Shown piece after piece: positions 1-8,800 of a stretch of 33,036 nucleotides of DNA. The notes beneath the pieces are model-generated. The model worked only from the letters and a program-made list of their open reading frames with translations. It searched no databases and was not told where the DNA came from. Every line of letters starts with the position of its first letter. Position 1 is the stretch's first letter. Made by a program: the position numbers and the translations under genes. This DNA comes from Lachnoanaerobaculum orale (GTDB taxonomy: Bacteria; Bacillota; Clostridia; Lachnospirales; Lachnospiraceae), in contig NZ_RRCM01000004.1 of NCBI RefSeq assembly GCF_003862485.1, positions 41,919 to 74,954 on the forward strand. The letters run 5' to 3'.

Positions 1-1440
<1,440 letters not shown>

Positions 1441-1728
1441 AGTTTAATCTAGCCTGTCGCTAGCTTGCATCTGTTTTCACAGATCTACTGTTTTTTTAAA
1501 GGTTTTAAATTCTGTTCGAATCTAAACGTTGTTTTTCTGAAACTTCATTACATAATCATATGTAGCACCATTGTCTCGCTACGCTCGACGAGGTGCACTA
1601 TTTTTCTAAGCTCGAACTTCGCTTCGCTCGTTCTCGCTAAGAAAAATATGTGAATTTTCAGGGTTGTGTGTACTGTTTAATCTTAAATTATCATGGTTCA
1701 TTGCTTCGCTGTCTCAAACAGCTTTGCT

Positions 1729-1757
1729 ATTATATCAAGTTTATTTCAGCTTGTCAA
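1729..1757 (-). promoter_or_regulatory. rRNA promoter, proximal
   Basis: Exact sigma-A consensus on the minus strand: TTGACA (1757-1752), 17 bp spacer, TATAAT (1734-1729). Predicted start near 1722, about 280 nt before the 16S. The upstream side is A/T-rich and could act as an UP element. Confidence 0.85.
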
Positions 1758-1815
1758 GAAGTTTTTATTCTTTTTCAAACCTTTTGAACTCTTGCTCTCT
1801 TCGAGCAACTCAGAT

Positions 1816-1844
1816 ATCCTATCATATCTGTTTTTTCTTGTCAA
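1816..1844 (-). promoter_or_regulatory. rRNA promoter, distal
   Basis: Minus-strand TTGACA (1844-1839), 17 bp spacer, TAGGAT (1821-1816). It begins about 30 nt downstream of the tRNA-Ser 3' end, followed some 60 bp later by the proximal promoter, giving a tandem rRNA promoter pair. Confidence 0.65.
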
Positions 1845-1873
1845 CAACTTTTTTAAAGTTATTTTACAAGAAA

Positions 1874-1961
1874 CGGAGAAAGAGGGATTTGAACCCTCGC
1901 GCCGGTTGCCCGACCTACACCCTTAGCAGGGGCGCCTCTTCGGCCTCTTGAGTATTTCTCC
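1874..1961 (-). tRNA. tRNA-Ser (anticodon GCT)
   Basis: 88-nt class II tRNA on the minus strand. Acceptor stem GGAGAAA/TTTCTCC with discriminator G. Anticodon stem-loop CGCCC-CTGCTAA-GGGTG, anticodon GCT. A long variable arm follows and the T-arm is GAGGG-TTCAAAT-CCCTC. The long variable arm and anticodon agree on serine (AGC/AGU codons). The 3' CCA is not encoded, so it must be added by CCA transferase. The gene has its own strong promoter and lies immediately upstream of the 16S promoters. No terminator is visible between it and the rRNA, so read-through into the 16S leader is possible. Confidence 0.96.
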
Positions 1962-1986
1962 TTGATTGCTTTCGCAATGCTTACAC

Positions 1987-2016
1987 ATTATACAAGAACA
2001 ACTCTAATCTTGTCAA
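1987..2016 (-). promoter_or_regulatory. Promoter of tRNA-Ser (and possibly the rRNA operon)
   Basis: Minus-strand TTGACA (2016-2011), 18 bp spacer, TATAAT (1992-1987); start predicted near 1980, about 18 nt before the tRNA. The flank around its -35 resembles the flank of the distal rRNA promoter (both have TTGACAAG preceded by an A-rich AAAGTT-type tract). Confidence 0.8.
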
Positions 2017-2061
2017 TAACTTTTTCAAAGTTTTTTAACACATTTTTGACAAATCAGGAAA

Positions 2062-2958
2062 CTACATATTTTGGGCAAAATCAATCCTGTGATTTATACT
2101 CTTGGCAAGTTCCGTCAATTTTCTCAAACTATCTGTTTTACATATAAATAATACATAACTGTCGCTGTCTATATCAATACCTGCTATACAGTATCCGTCT
2201 TTCATCCATCTATCATCCAACTCTTTACACCAAGACGGAATGTCCCCTTCATCATCAAGCATACTGTCGTCTACAACAAGATTATTCTCATTTGCCAATT
2301 CTTCTATACTTGATAAGAATTCATCTTTTTCTTCTTTCCAGTCAAGCTCTGTTGCTATCCCGCTCTCAAGCATTTCATCCGCTACGGCAATCCAAACAAA
2401 GGTATCTATAGCATCTCTGTCTGTAATACCCCTATCTTCATACCTGTCCGCATTATCTTTAAAGTATTCTCTCGGATAACAAAAACACCTGTCCATATTT
2501 TGTAAAAAAACTTCATTATCCGATATGGTCTTTACAAGATCTTTGTAGACCTCCACATTAGCTATCTTGACATCAGCACTGTCAAATACAACTTCCCAGC
2601 TTGAACAATCGGGAACTATATTATCCTTCATAAGGAGTTGAATCATATCCGTTACCTTATCTTTGTCAAATCCCTCTTTTCCATAGATAATAATGTTGTC
2701 TCTATCATTAACATCCGATGTGCTTACTTCAAAATGATAATTCTCATCTCCCTCATCCCTACATATCTGTACGAAATTCAATCTTCTGTTATTTACATCA
2801 ATCTTCTTTTCAGGTGTCAAGACAATAAAATATATCTTTCCGTTTCTTATAGAATCCAACAGGCTTTCGACCTCTTGCGCTGTACATCCGCCCTTTTCTT
2901 CTCCGTCAATATCAAGCTTCCAATCGGACTTTCTCTTGTTAAAGATATTAAACAACAT
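2062..2958 (-). CDS. Uncharacterised acidic protein, C-terminal part DUF6630-like
   Basis: 298 aa, no signal peptide or membrane segment, strongly acidic. The C-terminal 110 residues (DEEGDIP-type motif 'DDEGDIPSWC', then 'DIDSDSY', ending in a HRIDFAQNM-like tail) remind me of DUF6630 proteins, which are common in Firmicutes and have no settled function; this match is from memory. The first half (residues 1-110) looks like a separate alpha/beta domain with 'GKIYFIVLTPEK'. The start is supported by GGAGA about 9 nt upstream. The gene stands alone between the rRNA promoter region and the hydrogenase terminator, with a probable promoter inside that terminator region. Gene certain, function unknown. 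Confidence 0.8.
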   Translation of the reverse strand: MLFNIFNKRKSDWKLDIDGEEKGGCTAQEVESLLDSIRNGKIYFIVLTPEKKIDVNNRRLNFVQICRDEGDENYHFEVSTSDVNDRDNIIIYGKEGFDKDKVTDMIQLLMKDNIVPDCSSWEVVFDSADVKIANVEVYKDLVKTISDNEVFLQNMDRCFCYPREYFKDNADRYEDRGITDRDAIDTFVWIAVADEMLESGIATELDWKEEKDEFLSSIEELANENNLVVDDSMLDDEGDIPSWCKELDDRWMKDGYCIAGIDIDSDSYVLFICKTDSLRKLTELAKSINHRIDFAQNM

Positions 2959-2983
2959 ACTCTAATCTCCATCTTAATCATAC

Positions 2984-3012
2984 TGTATACAAAAATTCTA
3001 AGGAAATGTAAA
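2984..3012 (-). promoter_or_regulatory. Possible promoter of the 2062-2958 gene
   Basis: Minus-strand TTTACA (3012-3007), 17 bp spacer, TATACA (2989-2984). The -35 lies in the loop of the hydrogenase terminator, so the two signals overlap. Only moderate match in the -10. Confidence 0.35.
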
Positions 3013-3027
3013 AAACACTTCCTTAGA
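2991..3027 (-). terminator. Rho-independent terminator of the hydrogenase operon
   Basis: Perfect 9-bp stem TCTAAGGAA/TTCCTTAGA (arms 2997-3005 and 3019-3027, 13-nt loop), followed on the minus strand by ATTTTTG. It lies about 75 nt downstream of the hydA stop. Confidence 0.75.
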
Positions 3028-3099
3028 AAATAAATTTACTTAACACACTCGTACCGATATGTAAATCATAATTTCAAAACAATTTTATTATAAAAAACA

Positions 3100-4821
3100 T
3101 TACTCGTGTACATGCAAAAGCTCATGCGCCTTATGTGAAAGAGGTTTATGGAAATACTCGTCATACAGTGCAATAATATCTTTATTCTCATGCGAGTATC
3201 TTATCTCGGAGTTCTCATCCAGGAAATAAAGCTTCTTACCTCTGTCAAATGCAAGCTCGTAGCCGTCCTTTACAGGCTGTCCGCCGCCGCCTACGCAACC
3301 TCCCGGGCAGGCCATAACTTCCACAAAGTCATACTTTGCTTCACCACGCTCAATCTTGTTAAGCAGCTTTCTGGTGTTACCGAGTCCGCTAACTACAGCG
3401 ATATTAAGTTCAATATCATCAATATTAAACTTAGCCTCAATGGTTCCGTCATTCTCCTGGAATGCCTTACTTCTTACCGGCTTAAATGCATCCGCCGGCG
3501 GATTTTCTTTCTTTATTATGCTGTATGCGGTTCTAAGCGCCGCCTCCATTACTCCTCCGGTAGCACCGAATATTACTCCGGCTCCTGAGTAATCACCCAT
3601 AGGTCTGTCGGCCACCACATCTTTCAGACTCTTCGGATCTATATGTGATGCTCTTATCATACGGGTAAGTTCTCTTGTAGTAAGTGCTATATCCACATCG
3701 TGACCTGCATACTCTCCGTGGAAGAGTTCCATTTCTCTTTCACCCTTCTTGGCTACACAAGGCATGATGGAAACGGATACCATATTTTCAGGATTTACTC
3801 CGATCTTCTCTGCAAAATAAGACTTCATTACCGCGCCGAACATCTGTTGAGGTGACTTTGCTGTAGAAAGTGATTTTGCCATTCTCGGGAACTGTGATTT
3901 TGCAAATCTTACCCAGCCCGGACAACAGGAAGTAAACATAGGTCTGTCGCCGATCAAACCATTGGTATATCTGTGTACAAACTCATTCGCCTCTTCCATA
4001 ATAGTAAGGTCTGCCGAGAATGATGTATCAAATACGTAGTCTGCACCCATTTTCTTCAATGCATCTACAATCTTTCCTACTGTAGCATCCTTGTCTTTCA
4101 GACCGAATACTTCACCCCAAGCCGTTCTGACAGCAGGTGCAATCTGAACTACAACAGTCTTTTCAGGGTCTGCAATTGCATCCCAGAACTTGGAAGTATC
4201 ATCCCTTTCACTTAATGCACCTACAGGACAATGTGTAATACACTGACCGCAAAGTGAGCAGTCGGCTTCTTCAATCTTCTTATATCCTGTTACATTGACG
4301 GTAGTTCTGGCACCTGTACCGTGTAAATCCCATACGCTTAGTGTCTGCATCTTGTCACAAACCTGTATACATCTCATGCACTTAATACATTTTGACGAAT
4401 CTCTGATAAGAGGAAAGTTCTTATTCCACGGCTGTTTCTCAAGTTCAACGGCAAAAGGTATCTCAAGTATATTCAAATCATTGGCTACTTTTTGAAGTGA
4501 ACAGTTGCCGCTCTTAGCGCATATTACACATCTGTTATCATGCTGTGAAAGTATAAGCTCTACAGTCTTTCTTCTGTCTCTGATTACTTTCTTACTGTTT
4601 GTAAAGATTTCCATGCCTTCTTCACATACATTATTACAGGAAGTTATAAGCTTATCCTTACCCTTTAACTCAACAACGCATACTCTACACGCCGCTATTT
4701 CATTCAGACCTTTTAAGAAACACAATTTCGGAATCTCTATATTTATCCCTGCCGCTGCTTCCATAATTGTAGTATTTTCTTTTACGGAAACAGGTATATT
4801 ATCAATAGTTAAGTTTACCAT
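3100..4821 (-). CDS. hydA: [FeFe] hydrogenase, CpI-type domain layout
   Basis: 573 aa, cytoplasmic, reversibly reduces protons to H2. Domains in order: plant-type [2Fe-2S] ferredoxin (C34, C45, C48, C62); His-Cys [4Fe-4S] site (H94, C98, C101, C107); two [4Fe-4S] clusters (C145/148/151/155 and C188/191/194/198); H-cluster domain with all three signatures, 'FTSCCPGW' (C299 proton-relay Cys, C300 ligand), 'MPCVAKKGE' (C355) and 'MACPGGC' (C505, C509). All expected cluster ligands are present, and length and numbering are close to Clostridium pasteurianum CpI. It starts 7 nt inside the upstream GltD-like gene with AGGAGG ahead, so the two are translationally coupled. The partner suggests NAD(P)(H)-linked rather than purely ferredoxin-linked work. 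The maturases HydEFG are not in the window. Confidence 0.96.
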   Translation of the reverse strand: MVNLTIDNIPVSVKENTTIMEAAAGINIEIPKLCFLKGLNEIAACRVCVVELKGKDKLITSCNNVCEEGMEIFTNSKKVIRDRRKTVELILSQHDNRCVICAKSGNCSLQKVANDLNILEIPFAVELEKQPWNKNFPLIRDSSKCIKCMRCIQVCDKMQTLSVWDLHGTGARTTVNVTGYKKIEEADCSLCGQCITHCPVGALSERDDTSKFWDAIADPEKTVVVQIAPAVRTAWGEVFGLKDKDATVGKIVDALKKMGADYVFDTSFSADLTIMEEANEFVHRYTNGLIGDRPMFTSCCPGWVRFAKSQFPRMAKSLSTAKSPQQMFGAVMKSYFAEKIGVNPENMVSVSIMPCVAKKGEREMELFHGEYAGHDVDIALTTRELTRMIRASHIDPKSLKDVVADRPMGDYSGAGVIFGATGGVMEAALRTAYSIIKKENPPADAFKPVRSKAFQENDGTIEAKFNIDDIELNIAVVSGLGNTRKLLNKIERGEAKYDFVEVMACPGGCVGGGGQPVKDGYELAFDRGKKLYFLDENSEIRYSHENKDIIALYDEYFHKPLSHKAHELLHVHE

Positions 4822-6647
4822 ATACTCTCCCTACCTCCTTTGAAAATACCGAAGCCGAAGTGGTCACATCTTAGGCATCTGCCTGCCTCTTGCTTCGCCT
4901 CTTTTTCAGTCATGCAATTTTCAACACCTTCAAAATCAAGAACTCTTTCACAAGCTTCTCTTTCTGTAAGTTCCACTCTGCCGCAAGGGCTCTTATCCTC
5001 AAGGCTTGCCTCAGGAATCTCCACATCCACACTTATCTGGTGGTGATAACCTAAGTACTCGTCAATGTTTGCAGCTACCACCTTAGCCGCACCTATAGCC
5101 TTGATAACTGTTGCAGGTCCGCTGGCACAATCTCCTCCGGCAAATACTCCCGGCATATCCTTGAACGCACCTGTAGAATCTGTGATAATCTTTCCGTTAG
5201 ATACAGGGATTCCCGCATCTTCAAAATGCTTTGTCTCTATGTTTTGTCCTATTGCAACTACCAAAATATCACAAGGAATATATACATCCTCTTCACCTGT
5301 CGCCTTAACACTTGCTCTTCCGTCCTTTATAGCGGAAATCATCTGAGGCTTAACATATATACCCTTTATATGGTTGTTCTCATCCACATCTATTGAAGAC
5401 GGTGCCATAAGGGTTCTAAGTTCAATACCCTCCGCAACCGCAGCTTCCACCTCTGTAGGCAGTGCGGTCATATCGGCAACTCTTCTTCTATAGGCAATGC
5501 TTACCTTTTTTGCACCCATTCTCTTTGCGGTTCTTACCGCATCCATAGATACATTTCCGCCGCCTATTACACATACATTCTTACCTGTCAAATCTTTTAT
5601 GATGTTCTTACCTACATCACGCAAAAACTCTACAGCCGAAACAACTCCTACGGCATCCTCATGTTCAAGTCCAAGCTTCTTATCTGTACTTGCACCTATA
5701 GTTATAAGTACCGCATCATAGGCATTCTTTAAATCATTGATGGAAATATCTTCACCTATTTTAAGACCGTGTTTTATTTTTACACCTGTCTTTAGTATTG
5801 CTCTTATATCCTCATCCAATCTGTCCTTAGGCAATCTGTAGTTCGGTATACCGTATCTTAACATACCGCCAAGCTCAGGAAGCATCTCATATACTGTAGT
5901 CTGATGTCCCATCAGCTGCAAAAAGTATGCCGCACTGAGTCCGCCCGGTCCGCCGCCGAGTATCGCAATCTTCTTACCTGTAGACGGAGCACATTTCGGC
6001 GGATCCACCTCACCTGCAAAATCTGCCGCAACTCTCTTAAGTCCGCGAATATTTATAGAGTCGTCCACCATATTTCTTCTGCATCTGGCTTCACAAGGAT
6101 GTTCACATATGAATCCACATGTAGTAGGGAACGGGTTATCTTTTCTTATAAGTCTGACAGAATCCGCATATCTGCCTTCTTTTATAAGGGCAATATATCC
6201 CGGTATATCTACCTGTGCAGGACACAAGTTTACACAAGGTACAGGCTGATTGTATGAGCATGTACATCTGCCGTGTGCTATATGTTCTATATAGTCATCT
6301 CTGTATCCTATAATACCCTTATACACCATATTGGCCGCTTCATAGCCTATGGCGCAATCTGCCGATTCCATAATGCTTAGAGCGGTCTTCTCCATTAACT
6401 TAAGGGAAGCCATGCTGCCCTTGCCGTCAAGCACATTCTCAATCAACTTCTCAAGTTGTCCTAAGCCGATTCTACATGGAACACATTTGCCGCATGTTTG
6501 AGCGTGAGCCAGCTCAAGGAAAGCTCTTGACATATCCACCGGACAAAGTCCCGGAGGGGATGCCTCAATTCTTCTTTCCAAGTTTTTGTATAGCTCCTCC
6601 ATTACAATTCTTGCTCTACTTGGGGAGACTATCTCTAATCTACTCAT
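4815..6647 (-). CDS. NuoF-tail/GltD-like FAD- and NAD(P)-binding iron-sulfur protein, hydrogenase partner
   Basis: 610 aa fusion. Residues 1-125 match the C-terminal iron-sulfur part of NuoF/HydB ('CGKCVPCRIG', C52/C55/C58 plus C98), but the NADH/FMN-binding front of NuoF is absent. Residues 128-600 match the small subunit of glutamate synthase (GltD/NfnB family): two Cys-rich blocks ('PCVNLCPAQVDIPGYI', and C177/181/185/189), FAD site 'GGGPGG' (231-236), NAD(P) site 'IGGGNVSMDA' (361-370), second FAD motif 'VFAGGDCASGPA' (501-512). A further C591/C594 pair lies near the end. It likely passes electrons between HydA and NAD(P)H. HydDB-style schemes call such loci glutamate-synthase-linked (group A2) and their function is unresolved. 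No gltA large subunit or hydC is next to it. Confidence 0.9.
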   Translation of the reverse strand: MSRLEIVSPSRARIVMEELYKNLERRIEASPPGLCPVDMSRAFLELAHAQTCGKCVPCRIGLGQLEKLIENVLDGKGSMASLKLMEKTALSIMESADCAIGYEAANMVYKGIIGYRDDYIEHIAHGRCTCSYNQPVPCVNLCPAQVDIPGYIALIKEGRYADSVRLIRKDNPFPTTCGFICEHPCEARCRRNMVDDSINIRGLKRVAADFAGEVDPPKCAPSTGKKIAILGGGPGGLSAAYFLQLMGHQTTVYEMLPELGGMLRYGIPNYRLPKDRLDEDIRAILKTGVKIKHGLKIGEDISINDLKNAYDAVLITIGASTDKKLGLEHEDAVGVVSAVEFLRDVGKNIIKDLTGKNVCVIGGGNVSMDAVRTAKRMGAKKVSIAYRRRVADMTALPTEVEAAVAEGIELRTLMAPSSIDVDENNHIKGIYVKPQMISAIKDGRASVKATGEEDVYIPCDILVVAIGQNIETKHFEDAGIPVSNGKIITDSTGAFKDMPGVFAGGDCASGPATVIKAIGAAKVVAANIDEYLGYHHQISVDVEIPEASLEDKSPCGRVELTEREACERVLDFEGVENCMTEKEAKQEAGRCLRCDHFGFGIFKGGRESIW

Positions 6648-6713
6648 ATCCTCTTACTCCTGGAATTATTTACCTCACGGTATATATATGTTTGTCTTAC
6701 ATATATTATTATT

Positions 6714-6729
6714 TTATTTCATGAAATAA
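6714..6729. promoter_or_regulatory. 16-bp perfect palindrome in the hydrogenase leader, candidate operator
   Basis: TTATTTCATGAAATAA is exactly self-complementary and lies between the predicted start site and the first hydrogenase gene. The form would suit a dimeric regulator (CRP/FNR-like or other); no regulator can be named from sequence alone. Confidence 0.4.
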
Positions 6730-6776
6730 TAACAGCACATATCTTTGTTAATTTTTGATACGAACTCTTTACCACC

Positions 6777-6805
6777 ATTATATACTTTTTTAACAAATTT
6801 TGTAA
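6777..6805 (-). promoter_or_regulatory. Possible hydrogenase operon promoter
   Basis: Exact TATAAT on the minus strand (6782-6777) with a weak -35 (TTACAA, 6805-6800) at 17 bp. The leader would be about 120 nt. Single TTGTTAA/TTAACAA heptamers, like half-sites of the redox repressor Rex, occur at 6745-6751, 6790-6796 and 6829-6835, but not in the standard paired arrangement. Confidence 0.4.
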
Positions 6806-6877
6806 TACTTTTCTGAAAAGTCTTTTATTTAACAAGTATGTTTGTTATTTAACTACTTCTTTCTGCCAATAATTGCA

Positions 6878-6924
6878 CAAAAAAGGACATTGTCGCAATC
6901 CTATTCATCTGCGGCAATGTCCTT
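6878..6924 (-). terminator. Terminator of recA-recX
   Basis: 15-bp stem with one mismatch (arms 6883-6897 and 6910-6924) followed on the minus strand by TTTTTTG. The upstream arm is the last coding segment of recX and its stop codon (6901-6903) sits in the loop. Confidence 0.85.
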
Positions 6925-7506
6925 TATTACATCCTTAATCTTATTATACTTATAACCTTTTCTCATTATTGAAGCTATTATCTTTTGCTTTTTTTCAGGC
7001 TCATCCATCTCAAAGTAATGCTTTTTCTCCAAGAGTTTTCCAATCATAGGTGATTCATCTATGTCCGCTTCCTCAAGTACATTATCTATTATTTCTTTGT
7101 TGATGCCTTTTTCCATCAATTTATATTTCAAATTCAGCTTGCTGTATTTGTCTTTATATGTGGATACATAGCGCTCTGCATATCTTTCATCATTTATATA
7201 TCCGAATTTCTTAGCCTTTTCTATAGCTTCTTTGACGGCTTCTTCAGGATAAAACGAGAGCCTCAGCTTCTTTATAAGGTCATTCTCCGACTTGAACGAC
7301 CTTTCCAGTATATGTAAAAGTCTCGCAAAGGCTCTCTTTTTTAGGGTAGGGTAGATAGTTACATAATATTCTTCTTCATCTATCTCCCTACCGACTTCAA
7401 TATCCAATCTTCTCATCTCACCCTTATACAGGGCAAAACTTTCATTGTCATCAAAGATAATCCTGCTCTTTTTAGTGTTTATCGAAATAATCTCTCTTAC
7501 AATCAA
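6901..7506 (-). CDS. recX: RecX regulatory protein
   Basis: 201 aa, mostly helical, with the three tandem three-helix RecX repeats (roughly residues 55-95, 100-145 and 150-195; '[14 protein letters not shown]' is the signature stretch). RecX binds along the RecA filament and limits or modulates strand exchange. Its ATG overlaps the recA stop by 4 nt (ATGA), so it is made by coupled translation from the SOS-controlled recA transcript. Residues 1-50 form a beta-rich N-terminal extension ('[17 protein letters not shown]') seen in Firmicute RecX proteins. The 3' end of the coding sequence forms one arm of the terminator. Confidence 0.93.
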   Translation of the reverse strand: MIVREIISINTKKSRIIFDDNESFALYKGEMRRLDIEVGREIDEEEYYVTIYPTLKKRAFARLLHILERSFKSENDLIKKLRLSFYPEEAVKEAIEKAKKFGYINDERYAERYVSTYKDKYSKLNLKYKLMEKGINKEIIDNVLEEADIDESPMIGKLLEKKHYFEMDEPEKKQKIIASIMRKGYKYNKIKDVIKDIAADE

Positions 7507-8666
7507 TCTTCTTCCTCTAATACCACTCCGTTTGCATTCTCTTCTTCTATAGGTGAGCCGTCAAACTCTTCATCTTCCTCTCCGTCTATCGGATCGTACT
7601 CTATAAGTTTTTCACCGTTTTCAGATGCAAGTTTGAACTTCTCTCTTATCTGTGCTTCCACCTTCTCACATATATCAGGGTTGTCCAAGAGGAATTTCTT
7701 TGCATTTTCTCTGCCTTGACCGATCTTGTTGCCCTCATAGGAATACCAGGCGCCGCCCTTTTCTATAACATCACTTGCAACTCCAAGGTCAAGTATCTCT
7801 CCGGCCTTGGATATACCCAGTCCGTACATGATATCAAACTCGGCCTCTTTAAAAGGAGGTGCCACCTTATTCTTTACTACCTTTATTCTGGTCTTTGTAC
7901 CTATAAGCTCTCCGCCCTGCTTTATCTGCTCGACTTTTCTTACATCAAGTCTTACTGAAGCATAGAACTTCAATGCTCTACCGCCTGTAGTGGTCTCAGG
8001 ACTTCCGAACATAACGCCTATCTTATCTCTAAGCTGGTTGATAAAGATAACTATACAGTTACTCTTACTTACTATACCTGTAAGCTTTCTAAGTCCCTGA
8101 CTCATAAGTCTTGCCTGCAAGCCCATATGTGAGTCACCCATATCGCCTTCTATCTCACCCTTAGGTACAAGAGCCGCTACCGAGTCAACTATTATAATAT
8201 CAATGGCTCCGGATCTTACCATTGTCTCTGTAATCTCAAGTGCCTGTTCACCGTTGTCAGGCTGTGATACATATAACTCATTTATATTGACACCTATTCT
8301 CTCGGCATATGCAGGATCAAGTGCATGCTCAGCATCAATAAACGCCGCAATACCGCCAAGCTTCTGTGCTTCCGCAACCATATGAAGAGCTACCGTAGTC
8401 TTACCTGATGACTCGGGACCATATACTTCTATTATTCTGCCCTTCGGAATACCGCCTACTCCAAGTGCTATATCAAGTCCGAGTGAACCTGTAGGAATAG
8501 TCTCCACATTCATGTGAATATTACCGTCTCCAAGCTTCATCACCGAACCCTTACCGTATGCTTTCTCTATCTGTGTCAGAGCGGACTCAAGCGCCGCCTG
8601 CTTCTCACTATGTTCCGTTACCTGTTTTACTTGTTGTGTTGCTTTGGAATTTTTATCCTTTTTCAT
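7503..8666 (-). CDS. recA: Recombinase RecA
   Basis: 387 aa DNA-dependent ATPase, strand-exchange protein and SOS co-protease. Walker A 'GPESSGKT' (83-90), Walker B 'IIIVD' (157-161), L1/L2 loop region and an acidic tail rich in Glu/Asp that is usual for RecA. I place the start at 8666 (MKKDKN...), not at the longer ATG at 8678: that upstream ATG is itself part of ATGGAGG, whose GGAGG is the ribosome-binding site 6 nt before the internal ATG. The promoter has consensus boxes and a LexA site between the -10 and the start codon. First gene of recA-recX. Confidence 0.98.
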   Translation of the reverse strand: MKKDKNSKATQQVKQVTEHSEKQAALESALTQIEKAYGKGSVMKLGDGNIHMNVETIPTGSLGLDIALGVGGIPKGRIIEVYGPESSGKTTVALHMVAEAQKLGGIAAFIDAEHALDPAYAERIGVNINELYVSQPDNGEQALEITETMVRSGAIDIIIVDSVAALVPKGEIEGDMGDSHMGLQARLMSQGLRKLTGIVSKSNCIVIFINQLRDKIGVMFGSPETTTGGRALKFYASVRLDVRKVEQIKQGGELIGTKTRIKVVKNKVAPPFKEAEFDIMYGLGISKAGEILDLGVASDVIEKGGAWYSYEGNKIGQGRENAKKFLLDNPDICEKVEAQIREKFKLASENGEKLIEYDPIDGEEDEEFDGSPIEEENANGVVLEEED

Positions 8667-8678
8667 AACAACCTCCAT

Positions 8679-8692
8679 CGAATGTATGTTCT
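8679..8692. promoter_or_regulatory. LexA (DinR-type) SOS box of recA
   Basis: CGAATGTATGTTCT matches the Gram-positive LexA consensus CGAACATATGTTCG at 11 of 14 positions. It lies over the predicted start site and just upstream of the recA ribosome-binding site, the usual place for repression. Confidence 0.8.
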
Positions 8693-8697
8693 CTTTT

Positions 8698-8726
8698 ATT
8701 GTATACGCTTATATGATTTTTGTCAA
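8698..8726 (-). promoter_or_regulatory. recA promoter
   Basis: Minus-strand TTGACA (8726-8721), 17 bp spacer, TACAAT (8703-8698), start near 8691, inside the LexA box. Confidence 0.85.
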
Positions 8727-8772
8727 CATATGAAAAAATAGAAATCTTTGCCGTGTAACACCATCTTATCAC

Positions 8773-8800
8773 AAAAAAAGCAGGTTTGCACCCTGCTTTT
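8773..8800 (-). terminator. Terminator of the sugar phosphotransferase gene
   Basis: Stem AAAGCAGG/CCTGCTTT with a 7-nt loop, then a run of T on the minus strand. The first arm overlaps the TAA stop of the gene, so no separate 3' UTR precedes the hairpin. Confidence 0.85.

Larger units (their letters stand above)
1441..1873 (-). other. 16S rRNA leader region between tRNA-Ser and 16S
   Basis: About 430 nt without a protein gene. It holds two rRNA promoters (listed separately), a long AT-stemmed hairpin (arms 1599-1607 and 1640-1648) and two small perfect hairpins just ahead of the 16S: ATCTGT-GAAA-ACAGAT on the minus strand (1469-1484) and CTAGC-GACAG-GCTAG (1449-1463). The near hairpins could be leader or processing structures. 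The large one could be a processing stem or an attenuating hairpin. I could not find a convincing boxA antitermination motif. Confidence 0.6.

Noticed and set aside
1441-1873. A small protein gene in the rRNA leader
   Set aside because: Short open frames there have no ribosome-binding site and span promoters and hairpins.
6745-6835. A true Rex operator upstream of the hydrogenase genes
   Set aside because: Only single heptamers are present; the standard paired spacing TTGTTAA-N4-TTAACAA is not found.
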